DNA of 39,485 bases from an uncultured Clostridia bacterium (GCA_945918795.1 CAMEIT010000018.1:1-39485), one strand, 5' to 3'; shown: positions 1 through 7,181, numbered from the stretch's first letter. Made by a program: numbers and translations. The notes: a model not told the origin generated them from the letters alone.

Positions 1-66
1 CAAAGTAGTTTAAAGTTTCGGTCAAGCCTTTTCAAAGGCTTGCGGAGTGTGAGGCAGAGCCTCACG
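1..66. repeat. Double-hairpin palindromic repeat at left edge
   Basis: Two perfect hairpins lie close together: CAAGCCTTT (23-31) with AAAGGCTTG (34-42), and GTGAGGC (49-55) with GCCTCAC (59-65), followed by an A-rich run. They sit just beyond the 3' end of the minus-strand gene that stops at 74. The double-hairpin form is typical of dispersed REP-like elements in Clostridia, and could also end transcription. The element is cut by the window edge, so its full length is unknown. Confidence 0.5.
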
Positions 67-73
67 AAAAAAA

Positions 74-895
74 CTATGTCATAAAACCGCTGCAAAAGTC
101 TTCATATTCAAAGCTTGCATGGGGAGAGTTGAGGATGAAGAGTTTATCATTATCGACGAAGAACTTAAAGGTTGCGTTACAGGAAGCTGTTTCTGTAATG
201 GTTCTGGACATTGAGCTGTTTTGCGGTGCTTTTAATATATTACCACTGCCATTATTTATTGTGACAAGGAGTTTATAGCGGTCTTGTTTTATGAGCAATT
301 CATGAGGGGTACATTTAATGATTTTTGCGCCCAAATATGTTGCAAGTCGGTATTCCTTTGAACATAGATTAACAATACAAATACAGCCTTTGAAGCGGAA
401 GCCGAAGAAAGGTATACTTGCGGCGGAGACCATTATCGAGGCATTGTTGATATTTGTGAAATCATTTGCCTGAATCCATATATACGATTCGGGAAACGAA
501 TAGCCGCTGTCCTTTTCTATATATCCGATTCCGCCGTTGAAATCGAGCAATCTGCCGTTGAGCGTTACACTGCCGTGAAGCGTATGATACATACTTATTA
601 TGCCGTGCTTGCATTCCATAGGAAAGAACTTGAACGGCCCCATAATGTCATATTTGATAGGGGATAAATCATGGTATGCAATTTCACCGGCAAGCGTCAA
701 TTCATCTGTTTTAATATTGAGCTTTATGCCTTCGGGTGTAAAGGAATTTCCTTTAATGTACGGAACATACCATGAGTTGTCATTGGTTATGACCTGTATA
801 AATTCATTTGCGCCTGCTTTGCCGACTATGATGCAAAGCGTATTTTCACCCTTTTGATGCTTGAAATAGAAGCCCTCAAAATAATTATTTTTCAA
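74..895 (-). CDS. Tocopherol-cyclase-like family protein
   Basis: This 273-residue soluble protein resembles the tocopherol cyclase-like family (Pfam Tocopherol_cycl). The recognisable part is residues 121-142, with GGIGYIEKDSGYSFP followed by YIWIQ, which matches the conserved 'GYIEKDWG..FP..yiWlQ' core of that family. In plants and cyanobacteria the family closes the chromanol ring. Anaerobic Firmicutes are not known to make tocopherol, so the substrate here is unknown, perhaps another prenyl lipid. There is no signal peptide or membrane segment. The start is TTG at 895, supported by a strong GGGAGG eight bases upstream that lies inside the last codons of the preceding oxidoreductase gene. 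The two genes overlap by 11 bases and are very likely co-translated. Confidence 0.7.
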   Translation of the reverse strand: MKNNYFEGFYFKHQKGENTLCIIVGKAGANEFIQVITNDNSWYVPYIKGNSFTPEGIKLNIKTDELTLAGEIAYHDLSPIKYDIMGPFKFFPMECKHGIISMYHTLHGSVTLNGRLLDFNGGIGYIEKDSGYSFPESYIWIQANDFTNINNASIMVSAASIPFFGFRFKGCICIVNLCSKEYRLATYLGAKIIKCTPHELLIKQDRYKLLVTINNGSGNILKAPQNSSMSRTITETASCNATFKFFVDNDKLFILNSPHASFEYEDFCSGFMT

Positions 896-2192
896 TACTT
901 ATACCTCCCGTTGCCGGATTGTCTATAAGTTCTCCGTTTTCGGTAAAGCGTGAACCGTGGCAAGGACAATCCCATGTATGTTCAAATTTATTCCATTTTA
1001 ACGCGCAACCGAGATGCGGACAGCGTTTTGTTGTGGGAATAATAAAATTTGCTATTGTTTCGGCACCGTTAATGAAAAGCTGAGGCGTAAAAACGGATCT
1101 GCTCGGTGAGAACAGAGCTTCAAGCGGACTTTTTATGCCGCGAACCATATCACATAGCATAGATGCCGCAACCATAGAGGACGACATACCCCATTTGTTG
1201 AAGCCCGAAGCGACGTATAGATATGGCGTGTTTTTCGAATAATGACCTATATACGGAATCGAATCGAGGCTCATGCAGTCCTGCGTTGCCCACGCGGCGA
1301 TTTCTTTTGCGCGTGGGTAATATTTTGCGGCAAAATTGCGAAGCTCGCCCCAACCGCCCGAGTTTTTGCCTGTGCGGTGATCGCCTCCGCCAATAAAAAG
1401 CAAATTTTTATAATTTCTGAACGACATTCCGTTTTGCTTTTCATCTACATACATTCCGCTTATCTGAGGCGCGTTTTCGAGAGCAATTACGTATGAACGG
1501 CTCTGATACATCTTTATAAAATATGCGCCGTGGGTATTTATAAACGGAAAATGCGTGGCAACTATTATTTTGTCCGCAGTGATCTTTGCATTGTCGCTGA
1601 TGGCTACATGAGCGGATATATCTCTTATAAAAGTGTGCTCGTAAATATTGAGACCGCCTGATATTTGTGCTATGAATTTCAACGGATTGAATTGCGCCTG
1701 ATTTTTGAATCTTATTGCTCCCTTGATTTTGAACGGCAACGGTAGCTCGTCAAAAAAATCGGCTTCAAACCCGAGCACTTTAAGAGCGCTAATTTCATCT
1801 TCGATTTTTGTAACGTCGGATAGGGAATAGGTGTACGCATCTTTGAACTCAAAGTCACAATCGATGCTTTGAGCAATGCGTTGATACTCTTTGACGGCGT
1901 TTTCGTTCGCGGCAAGATAAAGTCTTGCTTTTTCGACGCCGAGCGATTTTATAAGCTTGTTGTATATGAGCCCATGCTGAGATGTTATTTTTGCTGTCGT
2001 GTTTGACGTTATGCCGGTGGCTATCCTGTTTGCTTCAACAAGCGTATAATCAACGCCGTGAAGTCCGAGATAGTATGCGCACAGTATGCCGCACATACCG
2101 CCTCCTATTATAAGTACATCTGTTTTGATATCGCCTTCAAGCTTGGGGAACTTGGGCATGTCAACGCTTTTCGACCATACGGATTCATTCAT
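885..2192 (-). CDS. FAD-dependent oxidoreductase with C-terminal Rieske [2Fe-2S] domain
   Basis: This 435-residue protein has two domains. Residues 22-385 form a DAO/glycine-oxidase-type FAD domain, opening with a dinucleotide-binding beta-alpha-beta unit (DVLIIGGGMCG, residues 25-35). Residues 388-435 form a Rieske domain whose cluster ligands are all present: C391 and H393 (CPH), and C409 and H412 (CPCH). The Cys pair C396/C411 matches the disulfide of classic Rieske proteins. This architecture is common in Firmicutes and Actinobacteria, but its substrate is unknown. Electrons would pass between FAD and the 2Fe-2S centre. It is the upstream partner of the tocopherol-cyclase-like gene, with overlapping ends, so a joint role in redox chemistry of a lipid or quinone-like molecule is an inference. 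Confidence 0.85.
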   Translation of the reverse strand: MNESVWSKSVDMPKFPKLEGDIKTDVLIIGGGMCGILCAYYLGLHGVDYTLVEANRIATGITSNTTAKITSQHGLIYNKLIKSLGVEKARLYLAANENAVKEYQRIAQSIDCDFEFKDAYTYSLSDVTKIEDEISALKVLGFEADFFDELPLPFKIKGAIRFKNQAQFNPLKFIAQISGGLNIYEHTFIRDISAHVAISDNAKITADKIIVATHFPFINTHGAYFIKMYQSRSYVIALENAPQISGMYVDEKQNGMSFRNYKNLLFIGGGDHRTGKNSGGWGELRNFAAKYYPRAKEIAAWATQDCMSLDSIPYIGHYSKNTPYLYVASGFNKWGMSSSMVAASMLCDMVRGIKSPLEALFSPSRSVFTPQLFINGAETIANFIIPTTKRCPHLGCALKWNKFEHTWDCPCHGSRFTENGELIDNPATGGISIEK

Positions 2193-2553
2193 TTGTATAA
2201 ATTTCCTTTTAGTGAATTTGTTCTCCTTTTATTATTCCCGAAATTGAATAAATAATACTCAATACTGCTTGCAGAATAATATTAACCGTATTCGTTATGT
2301 TTCACGTTGAAGCATGAATTGACATATCGACATATTATCCACTTTTCGACGGAGTTTTCAACAAGTTTTCGACGCATATGTTGAAAACTTTTCACACCGT
2401 GAAACAAATTCATACCACTTAATAATTATGCAACGCGATAAAATTGTTTCACAATGTGCAAGAATACTTGCAAAAATGCGGATTGCATAGAAAAAACGCG
2501 GGCGTATGTAAAAATACTGTCCGCGTTTTGCATATTATAATAAAATTCTTCTG
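2193..2553. other. Gene-free, dyad-rich intergenic region
   Basis: There is no credible gene in these 361 bases. They hold a DnaA-box-like TTATCCACT (2335-2343), a 10-bp perfect inverted repeat GTTTTCAACA (2354-2363) / TGTTGAAAAC (2379-2388), a TTTCAC-ACC-GTGAAA dyad (2390-2404), and two other sites sharing TGTTTCAC (2298-2305 and 2445-2452). The TGTTTCAC/GTGAAACA halves resemble halves of the parS site for ParB/Spo0J, but none forms an intact 16-bp parS. The promoter of the FAD oxidoreductase must lie here, but I cannot place it confidently. Confidence 0.5.
2491..2529 (-). terminator. Rho-independent terminator of cysteine-desulfurase-family gene
   Basis: The arms AAAACGCGG (2493-2501) and CCGCGTTTT (2521-2529) pair. 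Read on the minus strand the hairpin is followed by six T. It lies just after the stop codon of the gene ending at 2554. Confidence 0.75.
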
Positions 2554-3696
2554 CTAAAAATTTGAAGCTATTTCTCTGACGGCTCTTATTGCGTATTCGA
2601 CCTGCTTTTCATCGTTGTAATATCCAAACGAAAATCTCACGGCTCCCGTGTCATATGTACCTATGGATTTATGCGCAAGAGGTGCGCAATGGAATCCGCT
2701 CCTGACGGCTATGTTGTATTTTTTGTCGAGAATGCTTTCTATTGTACCCGGGTCGGCGTTTCCTATATTGAGCGTGACTATTCCGCAGCGTTTTGACATA
2801 TCGTCACTGCCGTAAAGACGAATGTTATCTATCTTTTTAAGCTCGCTGTAAAAATGAGAAGCTAAACTGTTTTCATGCTCAAAAACACGTCTGACATTTT
2901 TTGAGGAAAGAAAATCGAGCGCTTCGGAAAGTGCGGCAATTCCGGGCGTGTTCTGTGTTCCCGCTTCAAATTTGTCGGGCATTATATCGGGCTGTGCCAA
3001 AAGCTTGCTTTCGCTGCCCGTACCGCCTTCAATTATGGTTGATACGGGAGTACCGTTTTTGATATACAGGACACCCGTTCCTTGAAGTCCGTACAAGCCT
3101 TTATGCCCGGGCATGGCTACCATATCGGCTCCAAGCTTTGAAATGTCAATACCGACAGCACCTGCGCTTTGAGCGGCGTCAATGAGCACGAGAGTGCCGT
3201 TCTTGTGTGCTATATGAATTATTTCTTCTATTGGTTGAATTGTCCCCACAACGTTTGAAGCGTGGCTTATTATGAGCAGCTGGGTATTGTGCTTGAGAGA
3301 GGCGGCTATATGCGATGGATTGATTATTCCCTTGCTGTCGGCATTTACTATATCTACTTCCACGGAATTTGATTTAAGTGCAAAGAGAGGGCGCAAAACG
3401 GAATTGTGTTCCAAAGACGTTGCAACTGCGTGCATACCGGGTTTTAGCACGCCTTTAATGGCAAAATTCAGCGCCTCTGTTGTGTTATGCGTAAATATGT
3501 ATTCAAATGGGTCCGATGTATTGAAAAAAGCGCACAGCCTTTTTCTGCATACGAGAACGATGTGTCCGGCTTCTCTTGCCATTGAATATCCGCCCCTGTT
3601 CGGATTAGAACCGTATTTCAGTATGCAGTTTGCTGCCTCGGCTATGACTGAGTTCGGCTTTGGCCATGATGTTGCGGCATTATCAAAATAATACAT
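2554..3696 (-). CDS. Cysteine desulfurase family protein (aminotransferase class V)
   Basis: This 380-residue PLP enzyme belongs to the NifS/SufS-related 'cysteine desulfurase family'. Its N-terminus (MYYFDNAATSWPKP) is typical of the group. The Schiff-base lysine is K199 in MPGHKG. The catalytic cysteine is C337 in the motif RSGFHCAP. The expected role is to release sulfur or selenium from cysteine or selenocysteine as an enzyme-bound persulfide or perselenide. The frame is open back to 3798, but the ATG at 3696 has AAAGGA at a good distance and gives the family's usual N-terminus, so I chose it. It is divergent from a DUF3343 gene, a family often found beside such enzymes and proposed to carry Se or S. 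No IscU or SufU scaffold is next to it. Confidence 0.9.
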   Translation of the reverse strand: MYYFDNAATSWPKPNSVIAEAANCILKYGSNPNRGGYSMAREAGHIVLVCRKRLCAFFNTSDPFEYIFTHNTTEALNFAIKGVLKPGMHAVATSLEHNSVLRPLFALKSNSVEVDIVNADSKGIINPSHIAASLKHNTQLLIISHASNVVGTIQPIEEIIHIAHKNGTLVLIDAAQSAGAVGIDISKLGADMVAMPGHKGLYGLQGTGVLYIKNGTPVSTIIEGGTGSESKLLAQPDIMPDKFEAGTQNTPGIAALSEALDFLSSKNVRRVFEHENSLASHFYSELKKIDNIRLYGSDDMSKRCGIVTLNIGNADPGTIESILDKKYNIAVRSGFHCAPLAHKSIGTYDTGAVRFSFGYYNDEKQVEYAIRAVREIASNF

Positions 3697-3721
3697 TGAT
3701 ATTATCCTTTCGTTTATTTTG

Positions 3722-3750
3722 TTGCAGGTTATTGCTTTATAAAATATACT
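3722..3750 (+). promoter_or_regulatory. Sigma-A-type promoter for DUF3343 gene
   Basis: TTGCAG (3722-3727), a 17-base spacer and TATACT (3745-3750) lie 41 bases before the GTG start at 3792. The same short gap must also hold the promoter of the divergent desulfurase gene. Confidence 0.6.
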
Positions 3751-3791
3751 GTATAGGACGAAAAAATATGATAATGAGGGGAGGAGTATTT

Positions 3792-4061
3792 GTGGCAAAC
3801 AAAAGTTATGTTATTATGGTGTTTCGTTCACGTCAGCACGCCCTCAATTTTCTTGATATTATGAAAGAAAACAATATAAGGGGTGCGCTTATACCCACAC
3901 CCAAGGAGCTGTCATTGGGGTGCGGCTTTTCGATAAAATTCGAAAACGGGTTTTTGAATGAAGTGCGCTCATTAAACGGAAAATATGATTCGCATTCAAA
4001 CGGAATGTACAGCATAACGGTAAAAAACGACGTTTTGAATTATGTGAAAATAGACGACTGA
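3792..4061 (+). CDS. DUF3343 family protein (putative Se/S carrier)
   Basis: This small soluble protein of 89 residues matches DUF3343, described as putative selenium/sulfur carrier proteins. Family hallmarks are the N-terminal beta strand with YVIMVFRSRQHAL, the middle IPTPKEL, and a cysteine in LGCGFSIKF that would be the acceptor residue. The start is GTG at 3792, five bases after GGGGAGGAG. An in-frame ATG at 3768 has no good ribosome-binding site. Its divergent placement next to the desulfurase-family enzyme suggests that it accepts sulfur or selenium from that enzyme. This rests on family context and has not been shown here. Confidence 0.75.
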   Translation: MANKSYVIMVFRSRQHALNFLDIMKENNIRGALIPTPKELSLGCGFSIKFENGFLNEVRSLNGKYDSHSNGMYSITVKNDVLNYVKIDD

Positions 4062-4070
4062 AGCATTTTA

Positions 4071-4109
4071 CGGCGGAGCCTGAGCAGATAATTACTGCAA
4101 GCTCCGCCG
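4071..4109. terminator. GC-rich stem-loop between convergent genes
   Basis: CGGCGGAGC (4071-4079) pairs perfectly with GCTCCGCCG (4101-4109). It sits between the 3' ends of the DUF3343 gene (stop 4061) and spoVAE (stop at 4125), so it may serve both. There is no clear T-run on either strand, so efficiency is uncertain. Confidence 0.55.
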
Positions 4110-4124
4110 CAAAAACGCTTTTTG

Positions 4125-4496
4125 TCATGATTGCTTCATTTTTGGGGTGAATATTATGGAAAACAGATATCCGAAGAATATGGCTGAAGTGATTCCCGCC
4201 GCGGTACCCGTTATTCCGCCCGTAATAATTCCTATGAAGCCTTGCTCGTCTATTGCTTTGAATACTCCTTTTGCAAGCGAATATCCGAAGCCCGTGAGGG
4301 GCACTGTTGCGCCCGCTTTGCCGAATTCAACAATAGGCTCATATATTCCCAACGCTGTAAGTATTACTCCGGCGACTACATACCCGACGAGTATTCTTGC
4401 CGGAGTAAGGCTTGTTTTGTCCATCAATATCTGAGCTATAACGCAAAGTATTCCGCCCGTAAGAAACACCTTCAAATAAGTTATTACAATATCCAT
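4125..4496 (-). CDS. spoVAE: Stage V sporulation protein AE
   Basis: SpoVAE is a 123-residue integral membrane subunit of the SpoVA channel, which moves dipicolinic acid (and Ca2+) into the developing spore and releases it at germination. The sequence shows three or four hydrophobic segments and the family's conserved stretches, such as TPARILVGYVVAGVIL and PLTGFGYSLAKGV, and the GIITGGITGTAAGITSAI repeat-like glycines. Length is normal. ATG 4496 is preceded by AAAGG. It lies 15 bases after spoVAD, almost certainly in one transcript. The usual third partner spoVAC is not next to them. Confidence 0.92.
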   Translation of the reverse strand: MDIVITYLKVFLTGGILCVIAQILMDKTSLTPARILVGYVVAGVILTALGIYEPIVEFGKAGATVPLTGFGYSLAKGVFKAIDEQGFIGIITGGITGTAAGITSAIFFGYLFSIIFTPKMKQS

Positions 4497-4511
4497 TTTA
4501 TCAAACCTTTC

Positions 4512-5528
4512 TTAAATCATTTCGATTGCCGCCGAATGTGCAATGCAGGGAATGCTTTCGTTCTGGAACAATATCGTCGGATTGTGCAGTGCGCCGGTAG
4601 ATGTGAAAAGAACTCTTTTCAATACGCCGCTTTTCATGTCGGAGAGCACCTTTGACATATAAAGCGCCGAGCATCCGCATCCGCTTGCTCCTGCCTTTAC
4701 CGATTTGTCGTTGCCGTAAAGCTCGCACCCGCAGTCCTTGTAGTTCTCGCACAAGTGCGGATATTCGTCACGCAAAAGCTTTATTACTATTTCTCGCCCG
4801 TACATACCAAGATCGCCCGTGAGAATAAGATCGTAATAATTCGGCATACGTCCCGTCTCGAGAAAATGAGTCCTTAGCGTGTTTGCGGCGGCAGGCGCCA
4901 TTGCGGCACCCATATTGTTTACGTCCTCTATCTGATAGTCTGTTACTCTGCCCGTCGTGAGGCAGGTTACAGAGGGCGTGTTTGCAACATGAGTTCCCAC
5001 AAGTACGGCTCCGGCGCCCGTTGCCGTCCATTGCGATGACGCCATACGCTGAACTCCCATTTCAAGAGGGTATCTGTATTGACGCTCCGCCGTACAGAAA
5101 TGACTGCAAGTTGCCGCTATTGTTTTGTCGGCAAAGCCTCCGTCTATGAGCATCGATGATATACTTACGGAGAGAGCCATTGTCGAGCAGGCTCCGTAAA
5201 GCCCTATGAACGGTATAGCCATGTCCCTTGCCGTGTATGAGGCTGATATTATCTGATTGAGAAGATCGCCCATGAGAATATAATTTACGTCTCTTTCGAG
5301 CGTGTTCGTTTTTTTGAGAACCGTGTTGACAGCCGTTTCGAGCATATTTCTTTCTTCAAGCTCCCACGAATTGCTTCCCTCGAGAGAATCATTCATTGCA
5401 ACATCAAAGTATATGCCCAACGGTCCTTCGGATTCTTTTTTACCGGCAACTGTTCCTATTCCGAGCAGAGACGGCAGAGTGTTGAGCTGAACTGTCTGCG
5501 TGCCCAATCTTTTGTCTGAATTATTCAT
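4512..5528 (-). CDS. spoVAD: Stage V sporulation protein AD
   Basis: SpoVAD is a 338-residue thiolase-fold protein without thiolase catalysis. It binds dipicolinic acid on the inner spore membrane as part of the SpoVA complex. The N-terminus carries the family motif TVQLNTLPSLLGIGTVAGKK and EGPLGIYFD. Further conserved blocks are LLNQIISASYTARDMAIPFIGLYGACSTM (5'-central) and GDLGMYGREI. Length matches the family. ATG 5528 follows AAAGGA. A sigma-G-like promoter lies directly upstream, in keeping with forespore expression. The gene is followed by spoVAE. spoVAC would normally precede it, but here the upstream gene is a phage-like regulator, so spoVAC must be elsewhere or missing. Confidence 0.95.
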   Translation of the reverse strand: MNNSDKRLGTQTVQLNTLPSLLGIGTVAGKKESEGPLGIYFDVAMNDSLEGSNSWELEERNMLETAVNTVLKKTNTLERDVNYILMGDLLNQIISASYTARDMAIPFIGLYGACSTMALSVSISSMLIDGGFADKTIAATCSHFCTAERQYRYPLEMGVQRMASSQWTATGAGAVLVGTHVANTPSVTCLTTGRVTDYQIEDVNNMGAAMAPAAANTLRTHFLETGRMPNYYDLILTGDLGMYGREIVIKLLRDEYPHLCENYKDCGCELYGNDKSVKAGASGCGCSALYMSKVLSDMKSGVLKRVLFTSTGALHNPTILFQNESIPCIAHSAAIEMI

Positions 5529-5560
5529 ATCACTGTGAATCCTTTCTCTTTTTCGGGAAT

Positions 5561-5591
5561 ATTATTTGTTGAAACCGGTGTTTTTATTCAC
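5561..5591 (-). promoter_or_regulatory. Candidate sigma-G promoter for spoVAD-spoVAE
   Basis: On the minus strand TGAATA (5591-5586) matches the sigma-G/F -35 consensus. After an 18-base spacer, AATAATA (5567-5561) matches 5 of 7 positions of CATACTA. It lies about 30 bases before the spoVAD start. The match is by eye and needs a matrix scan. Confidence 0.45.
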
Positions 5592-5605
5592 TCTCGGCTA
5601 ATCGA

Positions 5606-6013
5606 TTAATTCAAAAAATAGTTTTTCCTGTTTGAATTCAATATGTAAGACCGCGAGCTGTCATCGAGCATTATGTTAAATAGTATTTCATCGAGTATTT
5701 CCGTTCCCAAGGCGAAAATCGTACTGCGCTTTTTGTTCATAAGTCCGCATATCACGTCGTATGTGCATTTGTTTTTATAACGCAGCTCTATATATTCCGC
5801 TTTTTCTCCCGTGTAGTTTTTGACAGTGGAATTTATGTTTTCATATATGCTTTCAAGCTCTGCAAACGGAATCGGTCTGTACATCTTGTTTATCGTGACG
5901 GCTTTTGTTGTCTCGAGCTTTTGCCTTCTGTATTCAAGCTCTCTTTTTATCAAGAGCATATTGCCGAGATAAAATTCAATGATTTTAATTACGCTTTCTT
6001 TGTCTTTATACAT
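5606..6013 (-). CDS. Small ArpU/sigma-region-4-like regulator (uncertain)
   Basis: I do not recognise a firm family for this 135-residue soluble protein. The N-terminal half is helical and charged. Residues around 95-125 (YIELRYKNKCTYDVICGLMN, then KKRSTIF) resemble the helix-turn-helix of sigma-70 region 4 and of phage late-gene activators of the ArpU/RinA type. Size and layout also fit those proteins. It lies 27 bases after the minus-strand XRE gene and is probably transcribed with it from the promoter at 6325-6353. With the terminase-like gene across the switch region, this suggests a phage origin. Confidence in a regulatory role is moderate, and in the exact family low. Confidence 0.45.
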   Translation of the reverse strand: MYKDKESVIKIIEFYLGNMLLIKRELEYRRQKLETTKAVTINKMYRPIPFAELESIYENINSTVKNYTGEKAEYIELRYKNKCTYDVICGLMNKKRSTIFALGTEILDEILFNIMLDDSSRSYILNSNRKNYFLN

Positions 6014-6040
6014 ATCTTTTTTTCCTTTCCCGGACGATAT

Positions 6041-6262
6041 TCAGTTTTTTGTTTCGGAGCATCTGAATATGTTTTCGATTGATATCGAGTAGCACGCGGC
6101 AAGACGTTTTGCAATCTTATAGTTGATACCTCTGTTGTTGTTTTCGATGTTGCTGTAATGTGACGTTGAGATACCGACAATATTTGCCACCATTTGCTGT
6201 GTCAGTCCTTTTTGTACTCTGTAATCTTTTAGTGTGGATTTTTTCCTTAATTGAGAATTCAT
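6041..6262 (-). CDS. XRE-family helix-turn-helix regulator (Cro-like)
   Basis: This 73-residue protein is essentially one HTH_3 domain: LKDYRVQKGLTQQMVANIVG, then ISTSHYSNIENNNRGINYKIAKRLA, so helices 2 and 3 of the DNA-reading unit are clear. The open frame extends to a TTG at 6277, but that codon overlaps the GGAGG that serves the ATG at 6262, so 6262 is the start. The protein is the size of phage Cro-type repressors. Its promoter is a perfect TTGACA-17-TATAAT on the minus strand. A 15-bp palindrome at 6302-6316 lies at the expected transcription start, so the gene is probably repressed there by itself or by the divergent regulator. Confidence 0.85.
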   Translation of the reverse strand: MNSQLRKKSTLKDYRVQKGLTQQMVANIVGISTSHYSNIENNNRGINYKIAKRLAACYSISIENIFRCSETKN

Positions 6263-6301
6263 ATAAATTTCCTCCAAAATATAAAAAAATAATGTAAAAC
6301 A

Positions 6302-6316
6302 TTAACATGATGTTAA
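6302..6316. promoter_or_regulatory. Palindromic operator candidate at the leftward transcription start
   Basis: TTAACAT-G-ATGTTAA is a perfect palindrome with a single central base. It starts 9 bases downstream of the leftward -10 box (6325-6330), a position where a bound repressor would block initiation. Confidence 0.6.
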
Positions 6317-6324
6317 CTAAAAAG

Positions 6325-6353
6325 ATTATACAATAAGTATCAAAATGTGTCAA
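6325..6353 (-). promoter_or_regulatory. Consensus sigma-A promoter of the small XRE gene
   Basis: On the minus strand TTGACA (6353-6348), a 17-base spacer and TATAAT (6330-6325) match the full consensus at every position. This should be a strong promoter unless repressed. Confidence 0.85.
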
Positions 6354-6437
6354 TAAAAATTTTTTTGCTCAAAACATTTCTTTTTACGACAAATTTCGCT
6401 AAAAAAAGACTTTTTTTATTTTTTTGTAAAAAAATAT

Positions 6438-6466
6438 TTGCAAAAACTATTCAAATTGAATATAAT
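6438..6466 (+). promoter_or_regulatory. Promoter of the rightward XRE/S24-like regulator, with embedded palindrome
   Basis: TTGCAA (6438-6443), a 17-base spacer and TATAAT (6461-6466). The spacer contains the perfect palindrome TTCAA-A-TTGAA (6450-6460), a candidate operator. The next gene starts at 6548, leaving a leader of about 75 bases. Confidence 0.75.
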
Positions 6467-6547
6467 ATATAGTGCAGGATAAGTTTTACAAGCGTAATGT
6501 GATTTTTGGTACTGCGATGATACATAATATACGGGAGGTAAATTTTA

Positions 6548-7111
6548 ATGGAAGTATTAAGTATCGGAGAAAAGTTGAAAGCATTGAGAAAGGAGAAGCG
6601 TCTTACACAGGAATATGTTGCAGGGGAAATAAAGACAACAAAAAGCCTTATCAGTATGTACGAATCGGACAAACGTCTTCCGAGCAGAAACACGCTGTTG
6701 AGACTTGCAGATCTTTATGAGGTGACGGTAGATTATCTTATGGGGAGACCTACCGAGGAAAGCGGGGGATATTCATTACGAGAGGATGTTCATGACGAGA
6801 ATTATAAGGCTATTCCTGCTGTGCCTTTGTATGAAAACATTAATGACTATTCTGTCCAAAAGCCGACAAGGTACGCAACCTATGACGATTTGCTTATCGA
6901 TTATGATAACGACAATCTGTTTTATATAAACATTGACAAGGGCAAAAAGAATTTATGGGTGCTTGCCGAGCAGGTCAAGGATGTATCGCCTGACGAGACG
7001 TATCTTGTCAAGACGGGCAAAACGATTAAAATGATAAAGGGCGACAGCCTTTCCAAAAAGAATAAGAAGAATATTATGGGAGTCGTAAAAAGCGTAACCG
7101 TATTATATTAA
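6548..7111 (+). CDS. XRE-family repressor with C-terminal S24/LexA-like domain
   Basis: This 187-residue protein has an N-terminal HTH_3 domain (residues 6-62, with KRLTQEYVAGEIKTTKSLIS and the trailing LYEVTVDYLMGR typical of phage CI-type repressors). The C-terminal part, from about residue 110, resembles the beta-rich S24/LexA-like domain (DNLFYINIDKGKKNLWVLAE, ETYLVKTGKTIKMIKGD). I do not see a clear Ser-Lys autocleavage pair, so it may not be a self-cleaving repressor. ATG 6548 follows GGGAGG at 8 bases. It faces the small XRE gene across the switch region, in the manner of a CI/Cro pair. Confidence 0.8.
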   Translation: MEVLSIGEKLKALRKEKRLTQEYVAGEIKTTKSLISMYESDKRLPSRNTLLRLADLYEVTVDYLMGRPTEESGGYSLREDVHDENYKAIPAVPLYENINDYSVQKPTRYATYDDLLIDYDNDNLFYINIDKGKKNLWVLAEQVKDVSPDETYLVKTGKTIKMIKGDSLSKKNKKNIMGVVKSVTVLY

Positions 7112-7160
7112 ATTTTTATTGTGCTTTTCCGAAAATATTCGCCTTGCCGCGATATATAAT

Positions 7161-7181
7161 CCGAATAAGGATCCCTATCGG
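7161..7181. repeat. Imperfect palindrome between regulator and terminase-like gene
   Basis: A 21-base imperfect palindrome centred on GGATCC lies between the regulator stop (7111) and the next start. It could be a hairpin or an operator. Nothing else is recognisable in this 144-bp gap. Confidence 0.25.

Noticed and set aside
2298-2314. A parS site for ParB/Spo0J
   Set aside because: TGTTTCACGTTGAAGCA has an extra base at the centre and a mismatch in the right arm, so it is not a valid parS; kept only as a low-weight observation.
4242-4655. A 137-codon plus-strand frame across spoVAE and spoVAD
   Set aside because: It covers the ends of two well-identified genes on the other strand and has no family resemblance.
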